DNA of 64,000 nucleotides. Origin: Curtobacterium sp. 458 (GTDB taxonomy: Bacteria > Actinomycetota > Actinomycetes > Actinomycetales > Microbacteriaceae). The notes beneath the pieces were generated by a model. The model was not told the DNA's origin. It saw only the letters and a list, made by a program, of their open reading frames with translations, and made no database searches. This document shows, piece after piece, positions 26,705-34,531 of the stretch (positions are counted from its first letter, which is position 1; every line of letters starts with the position of its first letter). The stretch covers positions 2,010,799 to 2,074,798 of the forward strand of contig NZ_CP129104.1 of assembly GCF_030406605.1 (NCBI RefSeq). Direction: 5' to 3'. A program made the translations under genes and the position numbers.

Positions 26705-27493
26705 ATGTGCACCGTCGTCGTCCGCGTCGCGCCCGGCTCCGAGTGGCCCGTCACGGTGCTCGCCCTCCGCGACGAGTCGCCCGAGCGTCCGTGGGACCCG
26801 CCCGCGGCCTGGTGGCCGGACCTCGACCCCGGCGTCCGGGGTGTGCGCGACCGCTCGGCCGGCGGAGCCTGGCTCGCCGCGTCCGACGCCGCCGGACTCG
26901 CGGTCGTGCTGAACCGCGGCGAGCCGGTGCCGAGCGAGGACGGCACGTGGACGACCCGCGGCGTCGTGCCGCTCGACGCGGTCACCGGCGTCCTGCCCGG
27001 CCACGACGGCACCCTGCCGACCACCCGCGCGTTCAACCTCGTGCGCGCCACGGCCGGCGGCGCCGAGGTCGTCACCTGGGACGGCGCGGCCGTCCGCACG
27101 ACCGAGCTCGAGCCGGGCGTGCACATGGTGACGCACGGCGAGCCGGACGACCCCGCCGCACCCCGCATCGGCCGGTGGCTCGAGGCCTTCCGCGCGGTCG
27201 ACGCCCCGGTCGGGCCCCCGGTGCTCGGGCCCTTCGACGAACTGCGCACCGCCGACGCCGGTGAGGACGCGGGCGACGGCTGGAGCGGCTGGTTCGGCGT
27301 GCTCGCCGCCTCCGCCGAGCTGCCGACGGACCACCCGGACGCCATCCTCCGCGACGCCCACGAGGCCGAGGGGCACATGACGACGCTGTCGATCGTCGCC
27401 GCGGCGGTCGGACCCGAGCGGACCGTCCTGCAGCACGCGCGGCTCACCGAGCCCGGACGACTCGACGGCTCGGTCGAACTGCACCGCGCCTGA
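26705..27493 (+). CDS. TANGO2/NRDE-family protein
   Basis: A 262-residue protein starting MCTVVVRV. Cys2 would be the N-terminal nucleophile of this Ntn-like fold after Met removal. LALRDESPERPWDPPAAWW corresponds to the family NRDE segment, although the Asn-Arg-Asp-Glu has become LRDE. GAWLAASDAAGLAVVLNR and FNLVRA follow. Human TANGO2 relatives are linked to heme and lipid handling, but the enzyme activity is unknown. The start is leaderless. Confidence 0.85.
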   Translation: MCTVVVRVAPGSEWPVTVLALRDESPERPWDPPAAWWPDLDPGVRGVRDRSAGGAWLAASDAAGLAVVLNRGEPVPSEDGTWTTRGVVPLDAVTGVLPGHDGTLPTTRAFNLVRATAGGAEVVTWDGAAVRTTELEPGVHMVTHGEPDDPAAPRIGRWLEAFRAVDAPVGPPVLGPFDELRTADAGEDAGDGWSGWFGVLAASAELPTDHPDAILRDAHEAEGHMTTLSIVAAAVGPERTVLQHARLTEPGRLDGSVELHRA

Positions 27494-27597
27494 CCGACCC
27501 GGCACCGCGCCGACCCTCCCGAGCTGCGCCGCGCCTGAGCACACCCGCAGCGCCACGCACGGGCGGGCCGTGGCCTGCGGGCGTAGCTTCGCGCTCC

Positions 27598-28335
27598 GTG
27601 ACCACCAGGACCCGGAGCGTGCTCGTCGTCGGCGTCGCGGCGCTCGCCGTGCTCGCCCTCGGCGCCTGCAGTGAGCAGCCCTCCGCCGCCGTCGGTGCGG
27701 AGTCGTCGCCGAGCGCCAGCGCGCGTCCGACGCCCACGCCGGGGCCCGGCACCCCGTGGGACGAGGCGGAGGACGTCGGTGTCGTCGCGATCGGCGACTC
27801 GATCACCGGCGGGCACGGCCTCACGACCGCGGAGGCCTGGCCCGCGCTGATGGCCGACACGAACGGCTGGTCCCTCACGAACCTGTCCTGCGACGGTGCC
27901 GGGGTGGCAGCGCTCGGGGACGACGACGACTGTGCGAGCGCCTACCCGACGCTCGTGAAGCGCGCGGTCGGACTCCGTCCGCAGGTGGTCCTGCTGCAGG
28001 CGAGCTCGAACGACCTCGGGCTCGACACCGCCGAGATCCGGAGCGCCACCGACCAGGTCGTCGACGACGTGCACCGGCGGATGCCGCGCGCCCGGGTGAT
28101 CGGACTCAGCGCGATCTGGAACCAGGATGCACCGCCCGCGCAGCTCGCGAAGATCTCGAAGGCGATGCGCGTGGCACTCCAGCGCGAGGGTGGGACCTAC
28201 GTGGACATCGGCGAGCCGTTGCGGGGTCACGCGGACTGGATGCAGTCGGACGACGTGCACCCGACGGTGCGGGGTCAGCAGGCGATCGCGGCCGCGGTCA
28301 CGGCGGCGTTCACCCGCGACGACGTGCAGTTCTGA
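27598..28335 (+). CDS. SGNH/GDSL-type lipoprotein hydrolase, copy 1
   Basis: A 245-residue predicted lipoprotein with a hydrophobic signal ending LGAC, the lipidated cysteine being C24. A Pro/Ser/Thr linker precedes an SGNH hydrolase domain: GDSITGGHGL with the catalytic serine, ASSNDLG with the block III Asn, and DDVHPTVRGQ with the catalytic Asp-x-x-His. It would be an extracellular esterase or acyl-modifying enzyme. GTG 27598 lies 8 nt after TAGCTT. A paralogue follows 10 bp downstream. Confidence 0.88.
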   Translation: MTTRTRSVLVVGVAALAVLALGACSEQPSAAVGAESSPSASARPTPTPGPGTPWDEAEDVGVVAIGDSITGGHGLTTAEAWPALMADTNGWSLTNLSCDGAGVAALGDDDDCASAYPTLVKRAVGLRPQVVLLQASSNDLGLDTAEIRSATDQVVDDVHRRMPRARVIGLSAIWNQDAPPAQLAKISKAMRVALQREGGTYVDIGEPLRGHADWMQSDDVHPTVRGQQAIAAAVTAAFTRDDVQF

Positions 28336-28345
28336 CGGACGCGCC

Positions 28346-29023
28346 GTGCGCCGTCCCTCCCGAGCAGCCCTCGTCGTCGCCGTCGCGGTGGCGCTCTGCG
28401 GCGTGCTCGCCGGTTGCTCGTCGGACGAGTCGGCGGTCCTGTCGATCGGGTCGCTGCCGACCGGGGCACGCGTGGTCGTCATCGGCGACTCCATCACGAT
28501 CGGGCACGGACTCCGGCCGGCGCAGGCGTGGCCCGAGCTCCTCGCCGCACGCGACCACCTCCGGCTGACCGACCTCGGCTGCGACGGTGCCGGGGTGCTC
28601 GCCGAGGGGGACGACCAGTGCTCGGCGACGTACGAGGAGCTCGCCGAGCAGGCCGCGGCGCTCCACCCCGCGGTGGTGGTGCTGCAGGCCAGCTCGAACG
28701 ACCTCGGGCAAGACGACGACGAGCTCGACGGCGCGACGCAGCAGCTCGTCGCGGCCGTGCACCGACTCCTGCCGCGGGCCCGGGTCGTCGGCCTCAGCGC
28801 GGTCTGGGACCAGGACGCCCCGCCCGCCCAGCTCGCCACGATCTCGGCGGCGATGCACACCGCGGTGGCCGGCGTCGGCGGGTCCTGGCTCGACCTGGGG
28901 CAGCCGCTCCGCGGGCACCCGGCGTGGATGCAGGCCGACGACGTGCACCCGACCGCCCGTGGTCAGCGCGCGCTGCTCGCGGCGGTGAGCGGAGCCCTGG
29001 AGCGCGACCACCTGCGCTGGTGA
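28346..29023 (+). CDS. SGNH/GDSL-type lipoprotein hydrolase, copy 2
   Basis: A 225-residue paralogue of the preceding gene with the same layout: signal peptide with lipobox LAGC (C24), a shorter linker, then GDSITIGHGL, ASSNDLG and DDVHPTARGQ. The shared blocks CDGAGV, PAQLA.IS.AM and PLRGH..WMQ.DDVHPT show a tandem duplication. GTG 28346 was chosen because it gives an immediate signal peptide and lies 10 bp after the first copy, so the pair is an operon. The substrate is unknown. Confidence 0.87.
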   Translation: MRRPSRAALVVAVAVALCGVLAGCSSDESAVLSIGSLPTGARVVVIGDSITIGHGLRPAQAWPELLAARDHLRLTDLGCDGAGVLAEGDDQCSATYEELAEQAAALHPAVVVLQASSNDLGQDDDELDGATQQLVAAVHRLLPRARVVGLSAVWDQDAPPAQLATISAAMHTAVAGVGGSWLDLGQPLRGHPAWMQADDVHPTARGQRALLAAVSGALERDHLRW

Positions 29024-29030
29024 GCCGGCG

Positions 29031-29060
29031 GGCGGGCGCGCACCGCGCCTCCAGGCCGGT
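29031..29060 (-). repeat. Copy of the TGGAGGC dispersed repeat
   Basis: On the minus strand it reads CTGGAGGCGCGGTGCGCGCC, matching the copies at 31224, 31961, 57001 and 59719. It lies between the convergent SGNH and SDR genes, reaching the SDR stop codon. Confidence 0.75.
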
Positions 29061-29968
29061 CAGGCGGGCGGCGCCGTCCCCGTGAGGTCTTCGGCGACCG
29101 CCCAGAGCGAGCGGGCGAGGTCGGCGCTCCGGGCCGACCGGGGGACCGACGCCACCGTGGTGGGGCCGGTGAGGCCGCCGAAGCCCGCGGGCCCGTAGTA
29201 GGCGCCCCCGACGGCGTTCGGTCCGACGGCCGCGTACAGCAGCGGTTCCGACCCCTGCTCGACGTCCTGCGTGAACGGCAGCGCACGGTCGTGCGTCCGG
29301 ACCGGCTTCGACCGGCCGAGCGACCGCCCAGCGGACTGCAGGTTCGTCCGCGTGTAGCCCGGGTGCGCCGCCGTGCTGACGAGGTCCCAGTCCCGCTCCA
29401 CCGCGAGACGGTGCAGGTGCAGCGCGAGGAGCAGGTCGGCGAGCTTCGACTGGCCGTACGCCCGCCAGCCGTTGTAGCCGCGCTCCCACTGCAGGTCGGG
29501 GAACCGGACGGTGCCGAAGAGCGCGGCGAGGCTGGACATGGTCGCGACGCGAGGAGCCTCGGCGCGCAGCAGGACCGGGAGCAGCAGGTTCGTCAGGGCG
29601 AACGGGCCGAGGAAGTTCGTGCCGAACTGGAGCTCGAAGCCGTCGACCGTCTCGAAGCGCTTCGGCGGCGCCATCACGCCGGCGTTGTTCACGAGGACGT
29701 CGAGGGGTCGGTCGTCCGCTGCGATGCCGTCGGCGAACCGGCGGACGCTCGCGAGGTCGGCGAGGTCGAGCTCGCGGACCTCGACGTCGACGTCCGGATG
29801 GGCGGCGCGGACGTCACGAGCGGCGTCCTCGCCCTTGGACACGGTCCGGACGGCGAGCACCACGGACGCGCCGGCGGCGGCGAGGCGGGTGGCGGTCTCC
29901 TTGCCGGTCCCGCTGTTCGCTCCGGTGACGACGATGCGGCGGCCGGTCTGGTCGGGGATCTGCGGCAT
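29060..29968 (-). CDS. Short-chain dehydrogenase/reductase (retinol-dehydrogenase-like)
   Basis: A 302-residue NAD(P)-dependent oxidoreductase with the Rossmann motif [25 protein letters not shown] and the catalytic tyrosine and lysine in [10 protein letters not shown]. The extended layout [10 protein letters not shown] and the length fit the retinol-dehydrogenase/WW-domain-oxidoreductase-like group. The substrate is unknown. ATG 29968 is 7 nt after TACCGT. It is divergent from the LLM oxidoreductase at 30068, with 99 bp shared. Confidence 0.9.
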   Translation of the reverse strand: MPQIPDQTGRRIVVTGANSGTGKETATRLAAAGASVVLAVRTVSKGEDAARDVRAAHPDVDVEVRELDLADLASVRRFADGIAADDRPLDVLVNNAGVMAPPKRFETVDGFELQFGTNFLGPFALTNLLLPVLLRAEAPRVATMSSLAALFGTVRFPDLQWERGYNGWRAYGQSKLADLLLALHLHRLAVERDWDLVSTAAHPGYTRTNLQSAGRSLGRSKPVRTHDRALPFTQDVEQGSEPLLYAAVGPNAVGGAYYGPAGFGGLTGPTTVASVPRSARSADLARSLWAVAEDLTGTAPPA

Positions 29969-30028
29969 GGGCGTGACGGTACTCGGGGCGGGTGCGGGGC
30001 TGCTGCGCGCCACCGATCCGTGGTAGAT

Positions 30029-30046
30029 TCATGCATACGCATTGAA
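30029..30046. promoter_or_regulatory. Palindromic operator candidate upstream of the LLM gene
   Basis: TTCATGC-ATAC-GCATTGAA, an inverted repeat with one unmatched base, lies just after a TAGATT -10 box and 22 nt before the LLM start. It stands out as AT-rich in this region. It resembles MarR- or TetR-type operators; no regulator gene is adjacent. Confidence 0.45.
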
Positions 30047-30067
30047 CGGCACGCCGCAGGAGGATCC

Positions 30068-31177
30068 ATGAGCAACGCATTCGGCACCGACCGCCCCTCG
30101 GACGTGCCGCCGCCCGCACCCGACCGCGTCGGCCCCGTGCAGCTCGGCCTCGACACGTTCGGCGACGTCACCGAACTCCCCGACGGCTCGGTGAAGTCGG
30201 ACGCGCAGAGCATCCGCGACGTCGTCGCGCAGGCCGTGCTCGCCGACCAGCTCGGCATCGACTTCATCGGCGTCGGCGAGCACCACCGTGCCGACTTCAT
30301 CGTCAGTGCACCCGAGGTCGTCCTCGCCGCGATCGCCGCCTCGACGAAGGACATCCGCCTCGGCTCCGCGGTCACCGTGCTCTCCTCGGACGACCCGGTC
30401 CGCGTCTACGAGCGCTTCGCCACCGTCGACGCGATCTCCGACGGGCGCGCCGAGGTCATCCTCGGCCGCGGGTCCTTCACCGAGTCGTTCCCCCTCTTCG
30501 GCCACGAGCTGAGCGACTACGAGGTCCTCTTCGAGGAGAAGCTGCAGCTCTGGGCCGCCCTCCGCGGCGGCGACAAGGTGACCTGGTCCGGCACGAAGCG
30601 GGCGCCGCTCGTCGACCAGGACGTCTTCCCGAAGCTCGAGCACGGCCCCATCCCGACCTGGATCGGCGTCGGCGGCTCCCCGCAGTCCGTCATCCGCGCC
30701 GCCTCGTACGGCATGCCGCTGTTCCTCGCGATCATCGGCGGGCAGCCCGCGCAGTTCGCACCGTTCTCGCGGCTCTACCGCCAGGCCCTGACCCAGCTGG
30801 AGCTGCCGCAGCAGCCCATCGCGATGCACTCGCCCGGGTTCGTGGCCGCCACCGACGAAGAGGCCGCCGAGCGCTACTGGCCGTACCACAAAGCCGTCAC
30901 CGACCAGCTCGGCCGGGAGCGCGGCTGGCCGCCCCTCGACGTCGCCGGGTACCGCGCCGGGCTCTCCGCGGGCGGCTCGCTGTACGTCGGTTCGCCCGAG
31001 ACGGTCGCGCGGAAGATCGCACGGAACATGCGGATCCTCGGGGTCTCGCGGTTCGACATGCGCTACGCGACGGGCCGCCTGCCGCACGACGACATGATGC
31101 GGTCGATCGAGCTCTACGGCACACAGGTCGCGCCCCGGGTCCGCGAGCTGCTCGCGGAGCCGGTGCCGGTGCCCTGA
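30068..31177 (+). CDS. LLM-class flavin-dependent oxidoreductase
   Basis: A 369-residue luciferase-like TIM-barrel protein. Motifs are QLGIDFIGVGEHHRADFIVSAPEVVLAAIA, DPVRVYERFATVDAISDGRAEVILGRGS and PIPTWIGVGG, the general LLM oxidoreductase pattern with FMN or F420 as cofactor. The N-terminal 25 residues are a Pro-rich extension. AGGAGG precedes ATG 30068. The substrate is unknown; the FMN reductase at 56253 is one possible partner in the genome. Confidence 0.9.
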   Translation: MSNAFGTDRPSDVPPPAPDRVGPVQLGLDTFGDVTELPDGSVKSDAQSIRDVVAQAVLADQLGIDFIGVGEHHRADFIVSAPEVVLAAIAASTKDIRLGSAVTVLSSDDPVRVYERFATVDAISDGRAEVILGRGSFTESFPLFGHELSDYEVLFEEKLQLWAALRGGDKVTWSGTKRAPLVDQDVFPKLEHGPIPTWIGVGGSPQSVIRAASYGMPLFLAIIGGQPAQFAPFSRLYRQALTQLELPQQPIAMHSPGFVAATDEEAAERYWPYHKAVTDQLGRERGWPPLDVAGYRAGLSAGGSLYVGSPETVARKIARNMRILGVSRFDMRYATGRLPHDDMMRSIELYGTQVAPRVRELLAEPVPVP

Positions 31178-31223
31178 GCACGGTGGTGCGGGCGGGTCGC
31201 GTGCCCTCGTCACACCCGGTCCG

Positions 31224-31248
31224 GCGTGGAGGCACGGTGCGCGCCCGT
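31224..31248 (+). repeat. Copy of the TGGAGGC dispersed repeat
   Basis: The 20 bases TGGAGGCACGGTGCGCGCCC are shared almost exactly with 59722 and the reverse-strand copies. It lies between the LLM gene and the promoter at 31273. Confidence 0.75.
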
Positions 31249-31285
31249 CACGTCGCTCTCGGCGGGCGCGGGTAGCGTCCGGCGC

Positions 31286-31912
31286 ATGTCCCGGAACCCC
31301 GAGCCCACCGAACGACGCTTCCGCGGGAAGATCCTCGGCGTCGGCAGCACGTCCGGCGTCCGGATCGTCGTCGGGATGTGGGAGCGGTCGCCGTTCGGTC
31401 CGTTCACGGACGTCTTCCTCGAGCAGGCCGACGGCAGCTCGGTGCTGCTCGCGCCCGACGAGCTCGTCGCGGCGTACGTCTCCGGCACCTACCGGTTCGA
31501 CACCGTCTCGGTCGTCGACGTCCGGACGCGCCGGACCGCCCGCGGCCTCGAGCTCGACGCCGGACCCCTGCAGGCCTCGATCGACGTCGGCGGGATCTCA
31601 CCGCTCGGGCGGGTGCTCCGCATCGTCCCGAAGCCGGTCGCCCGGGACTGGCGGTGGCTCACCGTGATCGACCCGGTCGCCCGACTCCTCGCACCCGGGG
31701 CCGGGACGGCGGGCACGGCGGGGAACGGTCGTCGCGAGTACTACGGCGTGACCGGGGCGCACGACGTCACGGGCGTGCGGGGCACGTGGGCAGGAGCGCC
31801 GCTCGGGTCGATCGCCCCGCTCGACCCGCCGGTGGCGTTCGGGTTCGCGTCCATGCCGCGGATCCCGCAGGTGGTCGACGTCGAGACCACCATCCGCGAA
31901 CCCGCCGTCTGA
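31286..31912 (+). CDS. Conserved hypothetical protein, beta-rich
   Basis: A 208-residue soluble protein with no recognised family. It shows alternating hydrophobic strands (GKILGVGSTSGVRIVVGMW, FTDVFLEQADGSSVLLAP, YRFDTVSVVDVR, LELDAGPLQASIDVGG) and a Gly/Ala-rich loop (about residues 140-150). Tyr and Trp are frequent late in the chain. No signal peptide, membrane helix or metal motif is present. ATG 31286 lies 7 nt after TAGCGT, so it is very likely a real, independently transcribed gene. Confidence 0.7.
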   Translation: MSRNPEPTERRFRGKILGVGSTSGVRIVVGMWERSPFGPFTDVFLEQADGSSVLLAPDELVAAYVSGTYRFDTVSVVDVRTRRTARGLELDAGPLQASIDVGGISPLGRVLRIVPKPVARDWRWLTVIDPVARLLAPGAGTAGTAGNGRREYYGVTGAHDVTGVRGTWAGAPLGSIAPLDPPVAFGFASMPRIPQVVDVETTIREPAV

Positions 31913-31960
31913 CGACGCGACCGCGCGTGACGGGCTGGGCGACCACCGGGCGCGACCGAC

Positions 31961-31990
31961 GGCGCGGGCGCGCACCGGGCCTCCAGGCAG
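31961..31990 (-). repeat. Copy of the TGGAGGC dispersed repeat
   Basis: The minus strand reads CTGGAGGCCCGGTGCGCGCC. It lies in the gap between the hypothetical gene and the pyridoxamine-oxidase-like gene. Confidence 0.7.
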
Positions 31991-32094
31991 ACGCGTCCCA
32001 GCGTCCCGGAGCACACTGGTCCGAACGGAACGCGCCCCGGGGAGACCCGGCCGCACGTCGGGCACAACGGGGCGCACGACGAGGAGGACCAACC

Positions 32095-32586
32095 ATGACC
32101 GACACCCAGGCCGACCAGCGAGCAGCCATCTCGGACATCGTCCACGGAGCCCGCACGGCGCTCCTCACCACGGTCAACGCCGACGGCGCGCTGCACGCGA
32201 GGCCGCTGGCGGTGCAGGACAAGGCGTTCAACGGGACGCTCCGCTTCCTGGTGCAGGACGGCAGCGAGAAGGTCGAGGACATCGCCCGCAACCCGCACGT
32301 GAACGTCGCGATCGAGTCGCAGGGCGGGTACCTGTCGATCGCCGGCACCGCCACCGTGACGCAGGACGAGACCGTCATCGACGAGCTGTGGTCCCCGTTC
32401 GCGGAGGCCTGGTTCCCCGAGGGACGCAAGGACCCGTCGATCCGGCTCCTCACGGTCGAGGGGGACTCGGTCGAGTACTGGACCCAGGACACCGGCCCCG
32501 TGGGGAGTCTCGTGCAGACCCTCAAGGCCGCACTCGGCAAGCAGAGCCAGCCCGACACGGGCGACCACGGGACGGTCGAGCTCTAG
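32095..32586 (+). CDS. Pyridoxamine-5'-phosphate-oxidase-like (general stress protein 26) family protein
   Basis: A 163-residue split-barrel flavoprotein. ARTALLTTVNADGALHARPLAVQD, LRFLVQDGSEKVEDIARNPHVNVAIE and YLSIAGTATVTQDETVIDELWSPFAEAWFPEG are characteristic of the GSP26/PPOX group that binds FMN or FAD and is induced by stress. ATG 32095 has GAGGAGG upstream. A large terminator hairpin follows 12 nt after the stop. Confidence 0.9.
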   Translation: MTDTQADQRAAISDIVHGARTALLTTVNADGALHARPLAVQDKAFNGTLRFLVQDGSEKVEDIARNPHVNVAIESQGGYLSIAGTATVTQDETVIDELWSPFAEAWFPEGRKDPSIRLLTVEGDSVEYWTQDTGPVGSLVQTLKAALGKQSQPDTGDHGTVEL

Positions 32587-32598
32587 GGCCCTGCCGCT

Positions 32599-32646
32599 GT
32601 GGAACGACGAAGCCGCTGTCGCACGACAGCGGCTTCGTCGTTCCAC
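32599..32646. terminator. 22-bp perfect hairpin, bidirectional terminator
   Basis: Positions 32599-32620 pair exactly with 32625-32646 around the tetraloop GCAC. It lies between two convergent genes. On the plus side there is no T-tract. It is unrelated in sequence to the dispersed repeat. Confidence 0.85.
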
Positions 32647-32687
32647 GGCGACGCCGGGCGGGCAAGGTGCGGCGTCGCGTCAGCGGG

Positions 32688-33944
32688 TCACGGCGGGCCG
32701 AGCAGCCACAGCACCGCCACCAGCACCGGCTGCCCGAGGAGCGCGCAGGACACGAAGGTCCACCGCATCCAGGGCTTCGCGACGAGTTCGGGTGACCCGA
32801 ACAGCGGTGCCAGCGGCATGAGCAGCCGCGGCGTCGAGGCCATCGGGAGCGACACCGCGAAGATGTACAGCGCGTACGCCGCCGAGTAGAGCACGGTCGT
32901 CGACCCGAGCTGCCGGGTCGAGCGCCGGAGCAGCCACACGGGGTACGCGACGAGCAGGAACACGACGATGAACACGCCCCCGACGCCGAGCCACCGCGAC
33001 GCGATGAGGAACCACGGCGTCATCGGCGCGAAGTCGACCCGACCGATGAAGTTCACCCACCAGGACATCTCGGTCTCGAGGTAGGCGTTCGGCGTGCCGG
33101 TCACGTGCGACGCGATGAGTGGCCAGGCGACCCCCGCGGCGGCCATCACGAGCCCGGACCCCACGGCCGCGAGGCGCTCGCGCAGCGGGAAGCCGTCGAG
33201 CGTGCGGTCGGCGGTCCCCGTGGCCCGGTCGGCGCGACGGGCACGCACCCAGCGGACGAGCACCACGACCCCGAGCACGAGCGGGATCGCGAGGGCGCCG
33301 GGGCGGGTGAACGCCGCGACGACGCCGAGCAGGGTGAGGAGGCCGTACCGTCGGCGCTCGAGTGCGAGGAGCGCACCGAAGGTCAGTGCGAGGAACGTGC
33401 TCTCCGCGTACCCGACCTGCAGCAGGAACGACAGCGGGCCGCACGTGAAGAAGAACACGGCCCACATGCCCGCGCGGTGCCCGGCGTGGTCGCTGACGAG
33501 CCGGTACAGCAGGAACGCGGCGACGAGTCCGGCGCCGAGGGCGATCAGGGGCGCACCGACCTCGAACGTGATGCCGGTGGACGCCGTGAGCATGCGGATG
33601 GCGAACGGGAAGGCCGGCAGGAACGCCCACGCGTTCTGCGTCACGTGGCCGGCCGCGTCCGTCGGCAGCGTCGTCGGGTAGCCGTGCAGCGAGATCTGCT
33701 GGTAGTACTGCCCGTCCCACGCCGTCAGGAAGGTCAGGAACCCGTGGTCGTTGCCCCAGATCGCGTTGGCGGGGAGCGCACGACCGATCAGCGGGTACGC
33801 CAGCGCCAGCCAGAACGTCGACACGACGCGCCCGCCGAACCACACCAGGAGCACGGCGGACCAGGCCGGCAGGCTGGTCGCGAGGTCGGTGAACCGCCGT
33901 CGGCCGGTCGCGAGCGATCCGGAGAGCGTCGATTCGGGCGGCAC
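32688..33944 (-). CDS. Polytopic mannosyltransferase-like protein (PIG-V/GT-C type)
   Basis: A 418-residue membrane protein with about ten helices. The first loop is FLTFLTAWDGQYYQQISLHGYP, matching the WDGxxY motif of PIG-V-like GT-C glycosyltransferases, whose loop Asp acts in catalysis. FFTCGPLSFLLQVGYAESTFLALTFGALLALERRR is the typical second conserved stretch. It probably transfers mannose from a polyprenyl-phosphate donor onto an envelope lipid or glycan. GTG 33944 is 6 nt after TACCCT. Confidence 0.83.
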   Translation of the reverse strand: MPPESTLSGSLATGRRRFTDLATSLPAWSAVLLVWFGGRVVSTFWLALAYPLIGRALPANAIWGNDHGFLTFLTAWDGQYYQQISLHGYPTTLPTDAAGHVTQNAWAFLPAFPFAIRMLTASTGITFEVGAPLIALGAGLVAAFLLYRLVSDHAGHRAGMWAVFFFTCGPLSFLLQVGYAESTFLALTFGALLALERRRYGLLTLLGVVAAFTRPGALAIPLVLGVVVLVRWVRARRADRATGTADRTLDGFPLRERLAAVGSGLVMAAAGVAWPLIASHVTGTPNAYLETEMSWWVNFIGRVDFAPMTPWFLIASRWLGVGGVFIVVFLLVAYPVWLLRRSTRQLGSTTVLYSAAYALYIFAVSLPMASTPRLLMPLAPLFGSPELVAKPWMRWTFVSCALLGQPVLVAVLWLLGPP

Positions 33945-34092
33945 GGGTCGAGGGTAGTCGTCCGCTCCCTGGGAGACCCAGCCGGGAGGCCCGCCCTGCG
34001 TTGTGCAGGACGGAAAGCGGCCGTCAGGTGGCCGGGCCGCGGAGCGCGCCGCCGCCTACGGTGGACGGAACGATCCAACCGACAGGAGCACC

Positions 34093-34476
34093 ATGCCGAA
34101 GACCGCCGTCGTCACCGACAACGCGCCGAAGCCCGCCGGACCCTACAGCCAGGGCATCGTCGCGAACGGCTTCCTCTACACCGCCGGGTTCGGCCCGCAG
34201 GACCCCGCGACCGGTGCGATGGCCGACGACGTCGCCGGACAGACCGCGCAGGTGCTCGCGAACGTCGCGGCGGTCCTCGCCGAGCACGGGGCCACCCTCG
34301 ACGACGTCGTGAAGTCGACCGTGCACCTCGAGCACTCCGACCGCGACTTCGCGGCGTTCAACGAGGAGTACGCGAAGCACTTCACGCAGCCGTACCCGGT
34401 CCGCACGACGGTCCAGTCGCACCTCGCGGGCATCCTCGTCGAGATCGACGTCGTGGCGGTCCTGCCCTCCGCCTGA
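34093..34476 (+). CDS. ridA: RidA-family reactive imine deaminase
   Basis: A 127-residue trimeric enzyme hydrolysing enamine/imine intermediates released by PLP dehydratases. The family motifs NAPKPAGPYSQGIVANGFLYTAG and PYPVRTTVQSHLAGILVEIDVVA include the conserved arginine that holds the carboxylate. AGGAG precedes the ATG, and TACGGT (34057-34062) gives a leader of about 25 nt. It converges on the deacylase operon, whose deaminase would produce exactly this kind of intermediate. Confidence 0.94.
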   Translation: MPKTAVVTDNAPKPAGPYSQGIVANGFLYTAGFGPQDPATGAMADDVAGQTAQVLANVAAVLAEHGATLDDVVKSTVHLEHSDRDFAAFNEEYAKHFTQPYPVRTTVQSHLAGILVEIDVVAVLPSA

Positions 34477-34486
34477 GCGGGTCCTC

Positions 34487-34523
34487 ACCCGGCACGTGGC
34501 GTACCGCGCGCCACGCGCCGGGT
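34487..34523. terminator. Hairpin between convergent ridA and deacylase operon
   Basis: 34487-34501 pairs with 34509-34523 with one mismatch over 15 bp and a 7-nt loop. It can serve both converging transcripts. Confidence 0.7.
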
Positions 34524-34531
34524 CGCCGCTG

